DNA of 64,000 nt from Neolewinella maritima (GCF_923081025.1 NZ_CAKLPZ010000003.1:496001-560000), one strand, 5' to 3'. Positions 36,359 through 49,900 are shown, counted from the stretch's first letter. Numbers and translations: made by a program. The notes: generated by a model from the letters alone, not told the origin.

Positions 36359-37252
36359 ATGCAGTTCTACGAATTTCTAGCCCACCTCAGGCACCAACGC
36401 CGGCTCAGCGAGCACACCGTGGTGGCCTACCGGGCAGACCTGCAGCAATTTCACCTGTACTGTCAGGAAATATATGCAATCAGCACACCCAGGGAAGTGA
36501 GCCGGGAGATGGTAAAGAGCTGGCTGGCGCAGTTGGTGGGGGAGGGGCTGGCCGCTACCAGTATCCGGCGTAAGCTTTCCGCACTGAAGGCGTTTTACCT
36601 GTACCGGCAAACGCGTGGCCTGCAGGCTGCTAACCCTACCCTCCGCATACCTACTCCCAAAACGGGGCGCCGGCTACCGGCTACGATCCCCCGACAGGAT
36701 TTGCAGCGACTGTTTGCGGGCTTTGCGGACCCACTGGTGGAAAACGATACGGAACTTTTGCAGGATCATCTGATGCTGGCCTTACTGTATCAGGGGGGGC
36801 TACGCCGCGCCGAACTGATCGGCCTGACCTGGGGGGATGTCGATCCGGACCGCAGCCAGTTGCGCGTACGGGGCAAGGGCAATAAGGAGCGGCTCATTCC
36901 GGTAGGTCCCAGCCTACTGGAGCTTATCGGGCGGCTCCGGCAGCTACGTGAGGGTGGGGGCGAAGGACCACTGTTTCTTACCCCGCGGGGCAAACCCCTT
37001 TACCCCAAATTCGTATACAACCGGGTGGTGCGCTACCTGAGCGGGGTGACGGTGGAGGACAGGAAGAGCCCCCATACGCTACGGCACTCCTTTGCTACTG
37101 ACCTGGCGGAGGAGGGGGCGGACCTGAACGCCGTCAAGGAATTGCTGGGCCATAGCAGTCTGGCGGCGACCCAGTTATATACCCACAACAACCTGGCGCG
37201 GTTGCGTGAAGTGTACCGGCAGGCGCACCCTGAGGGAGAAGGGAAAAAATAG
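36359..37252 (+). CDS. site-specific tyrosine recombinase, XerC/XerD type
   Basis: A 297-residue tyrosine recombinase for chromosome dimer resolution. The N-terminal SAM-like domain (residues 1-90) is followed by the catalytic domain with the full set of residues: Arg in LYQGGLRRAELIGL, Lys in GKGNKERLIPV, His-x-x-Arg in HTLRHSFATDL, His in LLGHSSLAATQ and the nucleophile Tyr in QLYTHNNL. Length and motif order match Xer proteins. It lies directly before the tRNA-tuf promoter, a place where Xer genes are commonly seen in this phylum. No phage or integron sequence adjoins it, so I read it as the housekeeping recombinase. Confidence 0.92.
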   Translation: MQFYEFLAHLRHQRRLSEHTVVAYRADLQQFHLYCQEIYAISTPREVSREMVKSWLAQLVGEGLAATSIRRKLSALKAFYLYRQTRGLQAANPTLRIPTPKTGRRLPATIPRQDLQRLFAGFADPLVENDTELLQDHLMLALLYQGGLRRAELIGLTWGDVDPDRSQLRVRGKGNKERLIPVGPSLLELIGRLRQLREGGGEGPLFLTPRGKPLYPKFVYNRVVRYLSGVTVEDRKSPHTLRHSFATDLAEEGADLNAVKELLGHSSLAATQLYTHNNLARLREVYRQAHPEGEGKK

Positions 37253-37263
37253 CGGCAAACCGC

Positions 37264-37294
37264 TTTGTCAATTACGCTAAAGCGTGTACCTTTG
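37264..37294 (+). promoter_or_regulatory. promoter of the tRNA-tuf cluster
   Basis: TTTG at 37264-37267, 19 nt spacer, TACCTTTG at 37287-37294: an exact match to the Bacteroidota -33/-7 consensus, 64 nt before the first tRNA. Confidence 0.85.
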
Positions 37295-37358
37295 CAATCG
37301 CTTTGGGAAAACGTCCTGAAGCTGACGTTGAAAATAGGTAAACGATCCCAGGATTTAA

Positions 37359-37431
37359 GCCGGTGTAGCTCAGTTGGTAGAGCAGCTGATTTGTAATCAG
37401 CTGGTCGGCGGTTCGAGTCCGTCCATCGGCT
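37359..37431 (+). tRNA. tRNA-Thr (TGT)
   Basis: Full cloverleaf. Acceptor GCCGGTG pairs with CATCGGC; anticodon stem GCTGA/TCAGC encloses TTTGTAA with anticodon TGT (reads ACA). Discriminator T, no encoded CCA. Confidence 0.96.
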
Positions 37432-37475
37432 CTGCTGCTTACCCTTACGGTAAAGGCCCTGGATCGAGGACAAAG

Positions 37476-37557
37476 GGGGGTGCGCTACAGTTGGAGAGGT
37501 AGGTTGGACTGTAAATCCAATGTTTCGGCTGAGTAGGTTCGAATCCTACCACCCCCA
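37476..37557 (+). tRNA. tRNA-Tyr (GTA)
   Basis: An 82-nt class II tRNA with long variable arm. Acceptor GGGGGTG pairs with CACCCCC; anticodon GTA at 37511-37513; T arm GTAGG-TTCGAAT-CCTAC. Discriminator A, no encoded CCA. Confidence 0.96.
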
Positions 37558-37654
37558 CACCTTTATTGACATATTGATTCTTGATGCCGCCGTCGGATGG
37601 TGGTGGGTTTGGAACCCCACGCGATCTGTCTGTAGTACGCGCATCAATTATTTT

Positions 37655-37727
37655 GCGGAAGTAGCTCAGTTGGTAGAGCATCAGCCTTCCAAGCTGAGGG
37701 TCGCGGGTTCGAGCCTCGTCTTCCGCT
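37655..37727 (+). tRNA. tRNA-Gly (TCC)
   Basis: Acceptor GCGGAAG pairs with CTTCCGC; anticodon stem TCAGC/GCTGA encloses CTTCCAA with anticodon TCC (reads GGA). No encoded CCA. Confidence 0.96.
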
Positions 37728-37776
37728 CTTGTTGCGCTCCACAATGGTGGGGCGTTTTAATTATCGCAACCGTGTC

Positions 37777-37848
<72 letters not shown>

Positions 37849-37965
37849 CAAGGGACAACCGTACGCGGCTCCGTTTCGGAGTCTCGTGTACATAGGGCGG
37901 CCGAAGTTGCGGTCGGCACCCTGATTCGCACCAATTTTTTAAATTCCAAAATAGGTTATCCTCAG

Positions 37966-39162
37966 ATGGCTAAGGAAAAATTTGCAAGAACTAAACCCCA
38001 CGTTAACGTGGGTACCATTGGCCACGTTGACCATGGTAAGACCACCCTTACCGCAGCAATCACCACCGTTCTCGCGGAGGCTGGCGGCGCTAAGAAAATG
38101 GACTACGATACCATTGACTCCGCTCCCGAAGAGAAGGAACGTGGTATCACCATCAACACCGCCCACGTCGAGTACGAGACGGCTGCCCGTCACTACGCTC
38201 ACGTCGACTGTCCCGGACACGCCGACTACGTGAAGAACATGGTCACCGGTGCCGCCCAGATGGACGGTGCTATCCTCGTAGTAGCTGCTACGGACGGCCC
38301 CATGCCACAGACCCGTGAGCACATCCTCCTGGCCCGCCAGGTAGGTGTACCCAATATCGTGGTGTTCATGAACAAGGCTGACCTCGTCGACGACGAAGAG
38401 ATGCTCGAACTTGTGGAAATGGAAGTACGTGAGCTCCTGAGCCAGTACGACTACGACGGCGACGAAGCCAGCATCATCATCGGCTCCGCGCTGAAGGCCC
38501 TCGAAGGAGATGCCGACGGTAAGAAGCAGATCCAGGACCTGATGGACGCGGTGGATAAGGATATCCCCGAGCCCGAGCGCCTCGTCGACCAGCCCTTCCT
38601 GATGCCCGTAGAGGACGTCTTCTCGATCACCGGTCGTGGTACCGTTGCTACGGGACGTATCGAGCGTGGTATCGTCAACGTAGGTGAGTCCGTAGAGATC
38701 CTGGGTATGCAGGCCGCTGACGCCAAGCCCCTGACCTCCACCATCACCGGAGTAGAGATGTTCCGCAAATTGCTCGATCGCGGTGAAGCCGGTGACAACG
38801 CCGGTCTGCTCCTCCGCGGTATCGACAAGGAAGCCATCAAGCGTGGTATGGTCATCTGTAAGCCCGGTAGCGTAAAGCCCCACAGCCGATTCAAGTGTGA
38901 GGTCTACGTACTGAGCAAGGAAGAAGGTGGCCGTCACAAGCCCTTCTTCAACGGCTACCGCCCTCAGTTCTACTTCCGTACCACGGACGTAACCGGTGAT
39001 ATCACCCTCCCCGAAAACGTGGAGATGGTAATGCCCGGTGACAACGTTACCCTGGAAGTGAAGCTGCTCAACACCATCGCTATGGAAAAAGGCCTCCGCT
39101 TCGCTATTCGCGAAGGTGGACGCACCGTAGGCGCCGGTCAGGTAACCGAGATTCTCGAGTAA
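37966..39162 (+). CDS. tuf: elongation factor Tu
   Basis: A 398-residue GTPase delivering aminoacyl-tRNA to the ribosome. G-motifs: GHVDHGKT (G1), DCPGHADY (G3) and NKAD (G4); domains 2 and 3 follow, ending in [16 protein letters not shown] start at the ATG at 37966 ([16 protein letters not shown]), the universal N-terminus; the longer frame is merely open through the tRNA-Thr gene. Four tRNAs lie upstream under one strong promoter and a perfect-stem hairpin follows. Codon use is more restricted than in neighbours, as expected for a highly expressed gene. Confidence 0.99.
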   Translation: MAKEKFARTKPHVNVGTIGHVDHGKTTLTAAITTVLAEAGGAKKMDYDTIDSAPEEKERGITINTAHVEYETAARHYAHVDCPGHADYVKNMVTGAAQMDGAILVVAATDGPMPQTREHILLARQVGVPNIVVFMNKADLVDDEEMLELVEMEVRELLSQYDYDGDEASIIIGSALKALEGDADGKKQIQDLMDAVDKDIPEPERLVDQPFLMPVEDVFSITGRGTVATGRIERGIVNVGESVEILGMQAADAKPLTSTITGVEMFRKLLDRGEAGDNAGLLLRGIDKEAIKRGMVICKPGSVKPHSRFKCEVYVLSKEEGGRHKPFFNGYRPQFYFRTTDVTGDITLPENVEMVMPGDNVTLEVKLLNTIAMEKGLRFAIREGGRTVGAGQVTEILE

Positions 39163-39187
39163 TTCAAGCCCTTAAAAGCTTGTGAAT

Positions 39188-39229
39188 TGTGAAAGTTAAG
39201 CCCCCAAATGTGGAGGCTTAACTTTCACA
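39188..39229 (+). terminator. hairpin terminator after tuf
   Basis: A perfect 15-bp stem: TGTGAAAGTTAAGCC (39188-39202) pairs with GGCTTAACTTTCACA (39215-39229) around a 12-nt loop, 25 nt after the tuf stop. No strong T run follows (TTCCTAATAAA), so termination may be partial or the stem may protect the tuf mRNA end. Confidence 0.75.
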
Positions 39230-39256
39230 TTCCTAATAAAAGCGTAATTTCTACCC

Positions 39257-39378
39257 CTGGGTGTAACTCAGTGTACTGCGTAGCTGCTGCGCGGTGGCAG
39301 AGTACTGGTCTCCAACTTCCGAAGGATGCCACGAAGTGCAAGCAGGGCTGGGAACAAACCCACTTTTGACATTTATAC
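39257..39378 (+). repeat. degenerate tRNA-Trp-like unit 1
   Basis: A 122-nt unit resembling the true tRNA-Trp at 39499 but with a 22-nt insert in the D loop (39273-39294), a 24-nt insert exactly after the position-37 nucleotide of the anticodon loop (39316-39339), and no T arm or 3' acceptor strand. The D-arm GCAGAG and anticodon CCA are kept; one anticodon-stem pair is broken (AGCAG instead of ACCAG). About nine-tenths identical to unit 2 by eye. Not a functional tRNA. Confidence 0.8.
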
Positions 39379-39498
39379 ACGGGTGTAGCTCAATGTACTG
39401 CGTAGCTGCTGCGCGGTGGCAGTGAACTGGTCTCCAACTTCCGAAGGATGCCATGAAGTGCAACCAGGGCTGGGAAAACCCAATTTTGACATTTATAC
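39379..39498 (+). repeat. degenerate tRNA-Trp-like unit 2
   Basis: A 120-nt unit directly after unit 1 and directly before the real tRNA-Trp. Inserts lie at 39395-39416 (D loop) and 39438-39461 (anticodon loop, between positions 37 and 38). The anticodon stem CTGGT/ACCAG is intact and is extended by a 5-bp stem inside the insert (ACTTC/GAAGT). The T arm is replaced by AAAACCCAATTTTGACATT. Shares the spacer TTTTGACATTTATACAC with unit 1. Confidence 0.8.
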
Positions 39499-39571
39499 AC
39501 GGGTGTAGCTCAATTGGCAGAGCACTGGTCTCCAAAACCAGGGGCTGGGAGTTCGAGTCTCTCCACCCGTG
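39499..39571 (+). tRNA. tRNA-Trp (CCA)
   Basis: Full cloverleaf: acceptor ACGGGTG pairs with CACCCGT, anticodon stem CTGGT/ACCAG encloses CTCCAAA with anticodon CCA, discriminator G, no encoded CCA end. Its place between tuf and secE is conserved in the phylum. Confidence 0.97.
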
Positions 39572-39662
39572 CACGTTTGAGGTCAGAGAGAGATAAGGTG
39601 ATACGATCAGAAACGAACGTACTACCTCAGCTCCTCACTCCCTCATTAAACAACCTATACAC

Positions 39663-39857
39663 ATGGATAAGGTAGGACTATACTTACGGGAGAGCTATAA
39701 CGAGCTGGTGCACAACGTCACCTGGCCGCCGTACTCCACCCTGCAGACGAACACGATCCTCGTCCTTACGGGTTCCGCGATCTTCGCACTGCTGATCCTG
39801 ATGATGGATTTCGTGTGGAAGAATGTCGTCGACTTTATCTATAACAGCGGAATCTAA
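39663..39857 (+). CDS. secE: protein translocase subunit SecE
   Basis: A 64-residue single-span SecE. The cytoplasmic amphipathic segment YLRESYNELVHNVTWPPYSTL, with the conserved W-P, precedes one membrane helix (NTILVLTGSAIFALLILMMD). Short SecE proteins are normal outside the enterics. nusG starts 14 nt downstream, the standard order. Confidence 0.96.
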   Translation: MDKVGLYLRESYNELVHNVTWPPYSTLQTNTILVLTGSAIFALLILMMDFVWKNVVDFIYNSGI

Positions 39858-39871
39858 GTACAGTAATCAGC

Positions 39872-40417
39872 ATGGCAGACAACAAGTGGTATTCTCTTCG
39901 CGTGATCAGCGGTAAGGAGAAGAAGATCAAGGAACGCATCGAGAAAGAAATCGAGCGGAATGACTGGGGTAGCCACGTCACCAAGATCGTCGTGCCCACT
40001 GAGAAGGTCTACAAGATCCGTAGCGGAAAGAAGGTGATCTCCGATCGCAATATTCTTCCCGGTTACATTCTGGTCGAAGCTGACCCCTACGCCCTCAACG
40101 GCGAAGTAGTGGACGCGATCACCAGTCTGCCTAATGTGATTCACTTTCTGGGTAAGGCAGAGCCCGTTGCTATGCGGGAGTCTGAAGCCAACCGTTTGCT
40201 CGGCAAGGTGGACGAAAGTCTCGAAGCCGGCGATACCATGATCGAGCCCTTTATCGAAGGAGAGACGGTCAAGATTATCGACGGTCCGTTCAATGAGTTT
40301 GTCGGCGACATTCAGGATGTGAATGAAGAAAAGAAAAAGCTGAAAGTGATCGTCAAGATCTTCGGCCGTGGTACGGAAGTAGAGTTGAACTTCATGCAGG
40401 TCGAGAAGCAATCATAA
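39872..40417 (+). CDS. nusG: transcription termination/antitermination factor NusG
   Basis: A 181-residue NusG. The N-terminal NGN domain (WYSLRVISGKEKKIKERIE through LPNVIHFLG) and the C-terminal KOW domain (GETVKIIDGPFNEFVGDI) are both complete. It links RNA polymerase to Rho or to the ribosome. Follows secE by 14 nt and precedes rplK by 73 nt. Confidence 0.98.
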   Translation: MADNKWYSLRVISGKEKKIKERIEKEIERNDWGSHVTKIVVPTEKVYKIRSGKKVISDRNILPGYILVEADPYALNGEVVDAITSLPNVIHFLGKAEPVAMRESEANRLLGKVDESLEAGDTMIEPFIEGETVKIIDGPFNEFVGDIQDVNEEKKKLKVIVKIFGRGTEVELNFMQVEKQS

Positions 40418-40490
40418 ATACATCATTTCTATTCGTCGGAGGAGCTCGTGGGTTCGCCACGCTCCGTCAGCACGACACAAATAAGTCAAC

Positions 40491-40937
40491 ATGGCTAAGG
40501 AAGTAGAAACCTTTATCAAACTACAGGTCCGCGGTGGCGCGGCCAACCCAGCTCCCCCCGTCGGCCCCGCACTCGGTGCCAAGGGCGTGAACATCATGGA
40601 ATTCTGTAAGCGGTTCAACGCCCAGACCCAGGACAACCAGGGTAAGATCCTTCCCGTAGTCATTACGGTCTACAAGGACAAGTCCTTCGACTTCGTCATC
40701 AAGACGCCACCGGCTGCCGTGCAGCTGCTGGAAGCGGCCAAGATCAAGAGCGGCTCCAAGGAGTCTAACCGGATCAAAGTAGCCAAGGTGACCTGGGACC
40801 AGGTGCGCAATATTGCCGAGAGCAAGATGCCCGACCTCAACGCCTTCACCGTCGAAAGCGGTATGAAGATGGTCGCCGGCACGGCTCGTTCCATGGGCAT
40901 TACCGTAGAAGGAACGCCGCCCTGGGAGCAGAATTGA
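40491..40937 (+). CDS. rplK: ribosomal protein L11
   Basis: A 148-residue L11, the GTPase-centre protein that binds 23S rRNA. The proline-rich segment [22 protein letters not shown] and the C-terminal RNA-binding [12 protein letters not shown] are canonical. First of the ribosomal protein genes of this operon, with rplA 91 nt downstream. Confidence 0.98.
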   Translation: MAKEVETFIKLQVRGGAANPAPPVGPALGAKGVNIMEFCKRFNAQTQDNQGKILPVVITVYKDKSFDFVIKTPPAAVQLLEAAKIKSGSKESNRIKVAKVTWDQVRNIAESKMPDLNAFTVESGMKMVAGTARSMGITVEGTPPWEQN

Positions 40938-41028
40938 TGAGCGGGATCCACCCGTCACGAATCTAACTTATTAACGTAGGGAGCACGCCGTCACACCGTG
41001 TGCGCTATACACCTCAAACTATTCTATC

Positions 41029-41721
41029 ATGGCTAAACTCGGCAAGGCGCGCAAAGCCGCCACTGAGAAAGTCGATGCCACTAAGCAGTACAGCCTCGAT
41101 GAGGCGATGGCCCTCGTCAAGGAGGTCAATACGGCTAAGTTCAACGCATCGGTTGACGTACACGTACGTCTGGGGATCGACCCCCGCAAAGCAGACCAGG
41201 CCCTCCGCGGCACGGTCACCCTTCCACACGGTACCGGTAAGACGAAAACCGTTCTGGCGTTCGTCACCCCCGATAAGGAGCAGGAAGCACTGGATGCCGG
41301 TGCGGACTACGCCGGACTCGACGACTTGGTCAAGCGCGTCACCGACGGCTGGACCGACTTCGACGTCGTAGTCGCTATGCCCCAAACGATGGCTAAGGTC
41401 GGTCGTCTGGGTCGGGTACTCGGCCCCCGTGGACTCATGCCTAACCCCAAGACGGGTACGGTGACCATGGATGTCGGTAAGGCTGTATCCGACGTAAAGG
41501 GCGGTAAGATCGCCTTCCGGGTAGACAAGTTCGGCATCATTCACAGCAGCATCGGCCGGGTAGAGTTTACCTCCGAGCAGCTGACGCAGAATGCCAACGA
41601 ACTCCTCGGTACGCTGGTGCGTATGAAGCCCAGCAGTGCTAAGGGAAACTACATGAAGTCGGTCACCGTAGCCTCTACGATGAGCCCCGGCATCAAGATC
41701 GACCCAAAGACCATCGCCTAA
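41029..41721 (+). CDS. rplA: ribosomal protein L1
   Basis: A 230-residue L1 of the L1 stalk. Hallmarks are [31 protein letters not shown] and the C-terminal MGKPSSAKG-type segment seen here as [15 protein letters not shown]1 classically autoregulates its operon by binding its mRNA; I do not see an obvious L1 site in the 91-nt leader. rplJ follows after 18 nt. Confidence 0.98.
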   Translation: MAKLGKARKAATEKVDATKQYSLDEAMALVKEVNTAKFNASVDVHVRLGIDPRKADQALRGTVTLPHGTGKTKTVLAFVTPDKEQEALDAGADYAGLDDLVKRVTDGWTDFDVVVAMPQTMAKVGRLGRVLGPRGLMPNPKTGTVTMDVGKAVSDVKGGKIAFRVDKFGIIHSSIGRVEFTSEQLTQNANELLGTLVRMKPSSAKGNYMKSVTVASTMSPGIKIDPKTIA

Positions 41722-41739
41722 CCGTCCAAATTAATTACC

Positions 41740-42270
41740 ATGAATAAGACAGATAAAGCGGCGGCGATTGAATCCCTGAAGGAACGCTTCGAACAGAACG
41801 AGTACTTCTACATTGCCGACGCATCTACCCTCACGGTAGAACAAGTCAACAAGCTACGCGGCATTTGCTACGAGCGTGGTGTATCCATGCAGGTAGTAAA
41901 GAATACCATTGCCCGCAAGGCACTGGAGCAGCTGCCCGCCGAGAACAACTACGCCCCCCTCTTCGACGCACTGAAGGGCCCCAGTGCCCTGCTGTTTGCC
42001 GAGGTGGGAAATGCTCCGGCTAAGGCAATCAAGGAATTCCGCGCGGAGAAGGGCGAACGCCCCATCCTCAAGGCAGCCTACATCGCTTCCTCCATTTACT
42101 CCGGTGACGACCAGCTCGACAAGCTAGCCAAGCTCAAGTCCCGCGACGAAGTACTCGCCGACATCCTCACCCTGCTCCAGAGCCCCATGCAGAATCTGCT
42201 CGGTGGCCTCAAGGGACAAGGTGCGAAACTGGCCGGTGCACTCAAGACGCTCGAAGAGCGGGAAGCATAG
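41740..42270 (+). CDS. rplJ: ribosomal protein L10
   Basis: A 176-residue L10, base of the L7/L12 stalk. The N-terminal rRNA-binding domain includes YFYIADASTLTVEQVNKLR and VVKNTIARKAL; the C-terminal helix that docks L7/L12 dimers ends in LAGALKTLEEREA. Starts 18 nt after rplA, leaving no room for a long leader; rplL follows after 99 nt. Confidence 0.98.
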   Translation: MNKTDKAAAIESLKERFEQNEYFYIADASTLTVEQVNKLRGICYERGVSMQVVKNTIARKALEQLPAENNYAPLFDALKGPSALLFAEVGNAPAKAIKEFRAEKGERPILKAAYIASSIYSGDDQLDKLAKLKSRDEVLADILTLLQSPMQNLLGGLKGQGAKLAGALKTLEEREA

Positions 42271-42369
42271 CTTCCACATTACTAACCAAGGCTTCCAAGC
42301 TGATATCGCGAGTACCGACGCAAATCTTGCGCCGCTCTTTCGTAAATCACTATTAAATACTTTTTTATT

Positions 42370-42750
42370 ATGGCAGACGTAAAAGCAATTGCCGACCAGC
42401 TCGTAGAACTTACCATTAAGGACGTAACCGAGCTCCTGCAGATTCTCAAGGACGAACATGGCATCGAGCCCGCAGCCGCCGCAGTAGCGATGGGTGGCGG
42501 AGGAGGTGGCGAAGCGGGCGGCGACGCCGCAGCTGAGCAGACCGAATTCGAAGTTGTACTCGAATCTGCCGGTGGCAGCAAGCTCAAAGTCGTAAAGGAG
42601 GTGAAAACCCTGCTCGGCCTCGGTCTCAAAGACGCAAAGGAACTCGTGGATGGCGCTCCAGCCACCCTCAAGTCCGGTGTCGATAAGGCAGAGGGCGAAA
42701 GCATCAAGGCCGCTCTCGAAGAGGCCGGTGCTACGGTGGTACTGAAGTAA
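42370..42750 (+). CDS. rplL: ribosomal protein L7/L12
   Basis: A 126-residue L7/L12 stalk protein. N-terminal dimerisation helices ([20 protein letters not shown]), an Ala/Gly-rich hinge with a [10 protein letters not shown] run, and the C-terminal factor-binding domain with [24 protein letters not shown] sequence. Followed by a 286-nt spacer with an attenuator-like hairpin before rpoB. Confidence 0.98.
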   Translation: MADVKAIADQLVELTIKDVTELLQILKDEHGIEPAAAAVAMGGGGGGEAGGDAAAEQTEFEVVLESAGGSKLKVVKEVKTLLGLGLKDAKELVDGAPATLKSGVDKAEGESIKAALEEAGATVVLK

Positions 42751-42777
42751 TTCAGTTCCTCCTTTGAAAGGATATTG

Positions 42778-42818
42778 GCGCGGGGGCGCAGCTGCTTCGG
42801 TAGCTTTCGTCCCCGCGC
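42778..42818 (+). terminator. attenuator-like hairpin between rplL and rpoB
   Basis: An 11-bp stem: GCGCGGGGGCG (42778-42788) pairs with CGTCCCCGCGC (42808-42818), with an inner AGCT/AGCT stem. It is followed by TTCTTCC rather than a pure T run, consistent with partial termination, as known for the rplL-rpoB gap of E. coli. It starts 27 nt after the rplL stop. Confidence 0.7.
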
Positions 42819-42942
42819 TTCTTCCTCATTAATAGGCTTAGCGGACACCGGTCCGGCTGGCCTATTTGCGTATAGGAAAACGCCCCCCGGGGCGAAACTA
42901 ATACGGGGTACCTTGTGTTACCATACTTCGCGATGCCCCATA

Positions 42943-42965
42943 CCTTCGAAGAATTGCCTTCGAAG
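42943..42965 (+). repeat. two CCTTCGAAG repeats in the rpoB leader
   Basis: CCTTCGAAG occurs at 42943-42951 and 42957-42965, a 14-bp period; each contains the 8-bp palindrome CTTCGAAG. They lie 70-95 nt before the rpoB ATG, downstream of the attenuator-like hairpin, and could be a protein-binding site or RNA structure. Confidence 0.4.
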
Positions 42966-43036
42966 TCACTACCATACCCCCCGTTACCACACCACCGCGG
43001 AAGGTGTCACACGGGCCAAATTAAAGGAAACTGCTA

Positions 43037-46861
<3,825 letters not shown>

Positions 46862-46917
46862 CCGGTCGCCGGCTCCCTCGCTCCCGATGGGGAGAGAGTA
46901 TTTGATAAAAACAGTTT

Positions 46918-46967
46918 GGGGGCGGGAACGCAGGTGCGTGTTCACATCGCACCGGCGGCCCCGCCCC
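46918..46967 (+). repeat. GC-rich repeat pair forming a hairpin between rpoB and rpoC
   Basis: Left copy GGGGGCGGGAACGCAGGTGCG (46918-46938 region) and an inverted copy (46948-46967, CGCACCGGCGGCCCCGCCCC) form a long imperfect stem around a 9-nt loop. Each arm is a member of the window's GC-rich repeat family. No T run follows, so it is not a standard terminator; it may affect mRNA stability or the rpoB/rpoC ratio. Confidence 0.65.
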
Positions 46968-46989
46968 GAACTACCCTATAAAATATACT

Positions 46990-49900
46990 ATGGCCTTTAA
47001 GAAGAGTACCAACCTCCAGAAGCAGGACTTCGATGCGATTACCATCAGCCTGTCGAGTCCGGACGATATCCTGGAGCGCAGCTATGGTGAAGTATTGAAG
47101 CCGGAGACCATCAACTACCGGAGCTATAAGCCGGAACGGGATGGACTTTTCTGTGAGCGCATCTTCGGTCCCGTAAAGGACTACGAATGCTACTGTGGTA
47201 AGTACAAGCGCATCCGCTATAAGGGGATCGTCTGTGACCGCTGTGGTGTAGAAGTGACGGAGAAGAAAGTGCGTCGCGAGCGGATGGGCCACATTCGGCT
47301 CGTCGTGCCCGTCGTCCACATCTGGTTCTTTAAGTCGCTGCCCAATAAGATCGCTTATCTGCTGGGCTTCAGCTCGAAGTTCCTGGAGAGCATCATTTAC
47401 TACGAGCGTTACGTGGTCATCAATCCCGGTATCCGGGAGAGTGAGGAGATCATGCACAAGACGCTGATCACCGAGGAGCAGTACCTGGACATCCTGGAGA
47501 CCCTGCCCCCCGAGAATCAGCAACTCGAAGACGGTCACCCCGATAAGTTCGTCGCCAAGATGGGCGCCGAGGCGATCCGTGACCTGCTCGAAGGCCTTAA
47601 GCTGGACGAGCTGAGCTTCCAACTGCGCCATCAGGCCAATACAGAGACCAGCCAGCAGCGTAAGAGCGAGGCCCTGAAGCGTCTGCGCGTAGTGGAGGCC
47701 TTCCGCGATGCCCAGGAAAACGTAACTAATAAGCCCGAGTGGACCATCATCCAGTACCTGCCCGTCGTTCCCCCGGAACTGCGTCCGCTGGTACCCCTGG
47801 ACGGTGGCCGTTTTGCGTCGTCTGACCTCAACGATCTCTACCGCCGGGTCATCATTCGCAACAACCGCCTTAAGCGTCTGCTCGAGATCAAAGCGCCCGA
47901 AGTCATTCTGCGCAACGAAAAGCGGATGCTACAGGAAGCTGTAGATAGCCTGTTCGACAACAGCCGTAAATCCAATGCCGTAAAGGCGGAGGGTGGACGC
48001 GCACTCAAGTCGCTCTCCGATATCCTCAAGGGTAAGCAGGGACGCTTCCGTCAGAACCTGCTGGGTAAGCGGGTAGACTACTCGGGCCGTTCGGTCATTG
48101 TAGTAGGACCTACGCTGAAACTGCACGAATGTGGTATTCCCAAGGGAATGGCCGCTGAGCTCTTCAAGCCGTTCATCATCCGTAAGCTCATCGAGCGCGG
48201 TATCGTGAAGACGGTGAAGTCGGCCAAGAAACTGGTAGACCGCAAAGAGCCCGTGATCTGGGAGATCCTGGAGAACATCCTGCGGGGCCACCCCGTGATG
48301 CTCAACCGGGCACCTACGCTGCACCGTCTTTCGATCCAGGCCTTCCAGCCTAAGCTGATCGAAGGAAAGGCGATCCAGCTGCACCCCCTCGTTTGCTCGG
48401 CCTTCAACGCTGACTTCGACGGTGACCAGATGGCCGTGCACGTACCCTTGAGTCAGGCCGCCATCCTGGAGGCCCAGGTGCTGATGCTCTCAGCCCACAA
48501 TATGCTCAACCCGCAGAACGGTACGCCGGTTACCCTTCCTTCGCAGGATATGGTACTGGGTCTGTACTACATCACCAAGCAGCGCCGCAGTGAGGGCGAT
48601 GTAAAGGTGAAGGGGGAGGGACGCAAGTTCTACAGCTCGGAAGAGGTCATGATCGCGTACAATGAAGGTCAGCTCGACCTGCACGCCATCATCCACTGCC
48701 GCGTGCCGATCGAACAGGAAGACGGTAGCATCAAGTCGAAGCTCACCGAGACGACCACCGGTCGGGTGATGTTCAACAGTGCCGTACCCAAGGGTATGCC
48801 ATTCGTGAACGTACTGCTGACCAAGAAGAACCTAAAGCTGGTCATCGCCGACATCCTCGAGCGGTCCAACTTCGCCATCACGGCGGTCTTCCTGGACAAG
48901 ATCAAGGATATGGGCTTCACCTGGGCGTTCAAGGGCGGACTGTCCTTCAACCTCGGTGACCTCATCACTCCCTCCGTAAAGCAAGATGTACTCACTCAGG
49001 CCCGCGTAGAAGTGGACGAGGTGATGGACAACTTCAATATGGGTCTGATCACCAACAACGAGCGCTACAACCAGATCATCGATAAGTGGACGTACGCCGA
49101 TAATCAGATCACCAATACGCTCATGCAGGAGCTGGCCACGCACAAGCAGGGCTTCAACTCCGTGTACATGATGCTAGACTCCGGTGCGCGGGGTAGTACG
49201 CAGCAGATCAAGCAGCTGTGTGGACTGCGCGGACTGATGGCCAAGCCCAAGAAGTCGAATGACTCCGGCCCGGCCGTAATTGAGAACCCGATTCTGTCCA
49301 ACTTCGTCGACGGACTCTCGGTACTCGAGTACTTCATCTCCACCCACGGTGCCCGTAAGGGACTGGCCGATACGGCGCTTAAGACTGCCGATGCTGGTTA
49401 CCTGACCCGTCGACTCGTCGACGTAGCCCAGGATGTGGTGATCATGGAAGACGATTGCGAAACCCTCCGTGGTATCGACACGACCTCCCTGAAGGAGAAC
49501 GATAAAGTAGTAGAGAGCCTGACCAGCCGCATCGCCGGTCGCTACTCCCTGCACGATATCGTACACCCCGTCACGGACGAAGTGATCGTCAAGGCCGACG
49601 AGTACATCGACGACCGTACCGCGAAGTACATCGAAGACGAAGGCATCGAAGAGGTGACCATCCGCTCCGTACTCACCTGTGAGGTGAAGCGTGGTGTGTG
49701 CGCCAAGTGCTACGGCAAGAACCTAGCTACCGGCCGCAAGGCGGAGATGGGCGATGCAGTAGGCATCATTGCCGCCCAGTCCATCGGTGAGCCGGGAACA
49801 CAGCTGACGCTGCGGACCTTCCACGTTGGTGGTATCGCCTCGGTAACCCGTCAGGAAAGCGAGCTCGCCTCGAAGTTCAACGGTAAGATCCAGTTCGATG

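Noticed and set aside
36359-37252. Integrase of a genomic island at the tRNA cluster
   Set aside because: The sequence is a normal-length XerC/XerD, and neither direct repeats of a tRNA 3' end nor phage genes are present nearby.
39470-39498. A TTGACA-like -35 box before tRNA-Trp
   Set aside because: TTTTGACATTT is part of the duplicated spacer, and Bacteroidota promoters use TTTG/TAnnTTTG; no -7 match lies at the right distance.
39251-39574. A 107-codon minus-strand open frame
   Set aside because: It is the reverse complement of tRNA-Trp and its two degenerate units; the encoded RDSNSQPLVLETSALPIEL peptide is a typical tRNA-derived false ORF.
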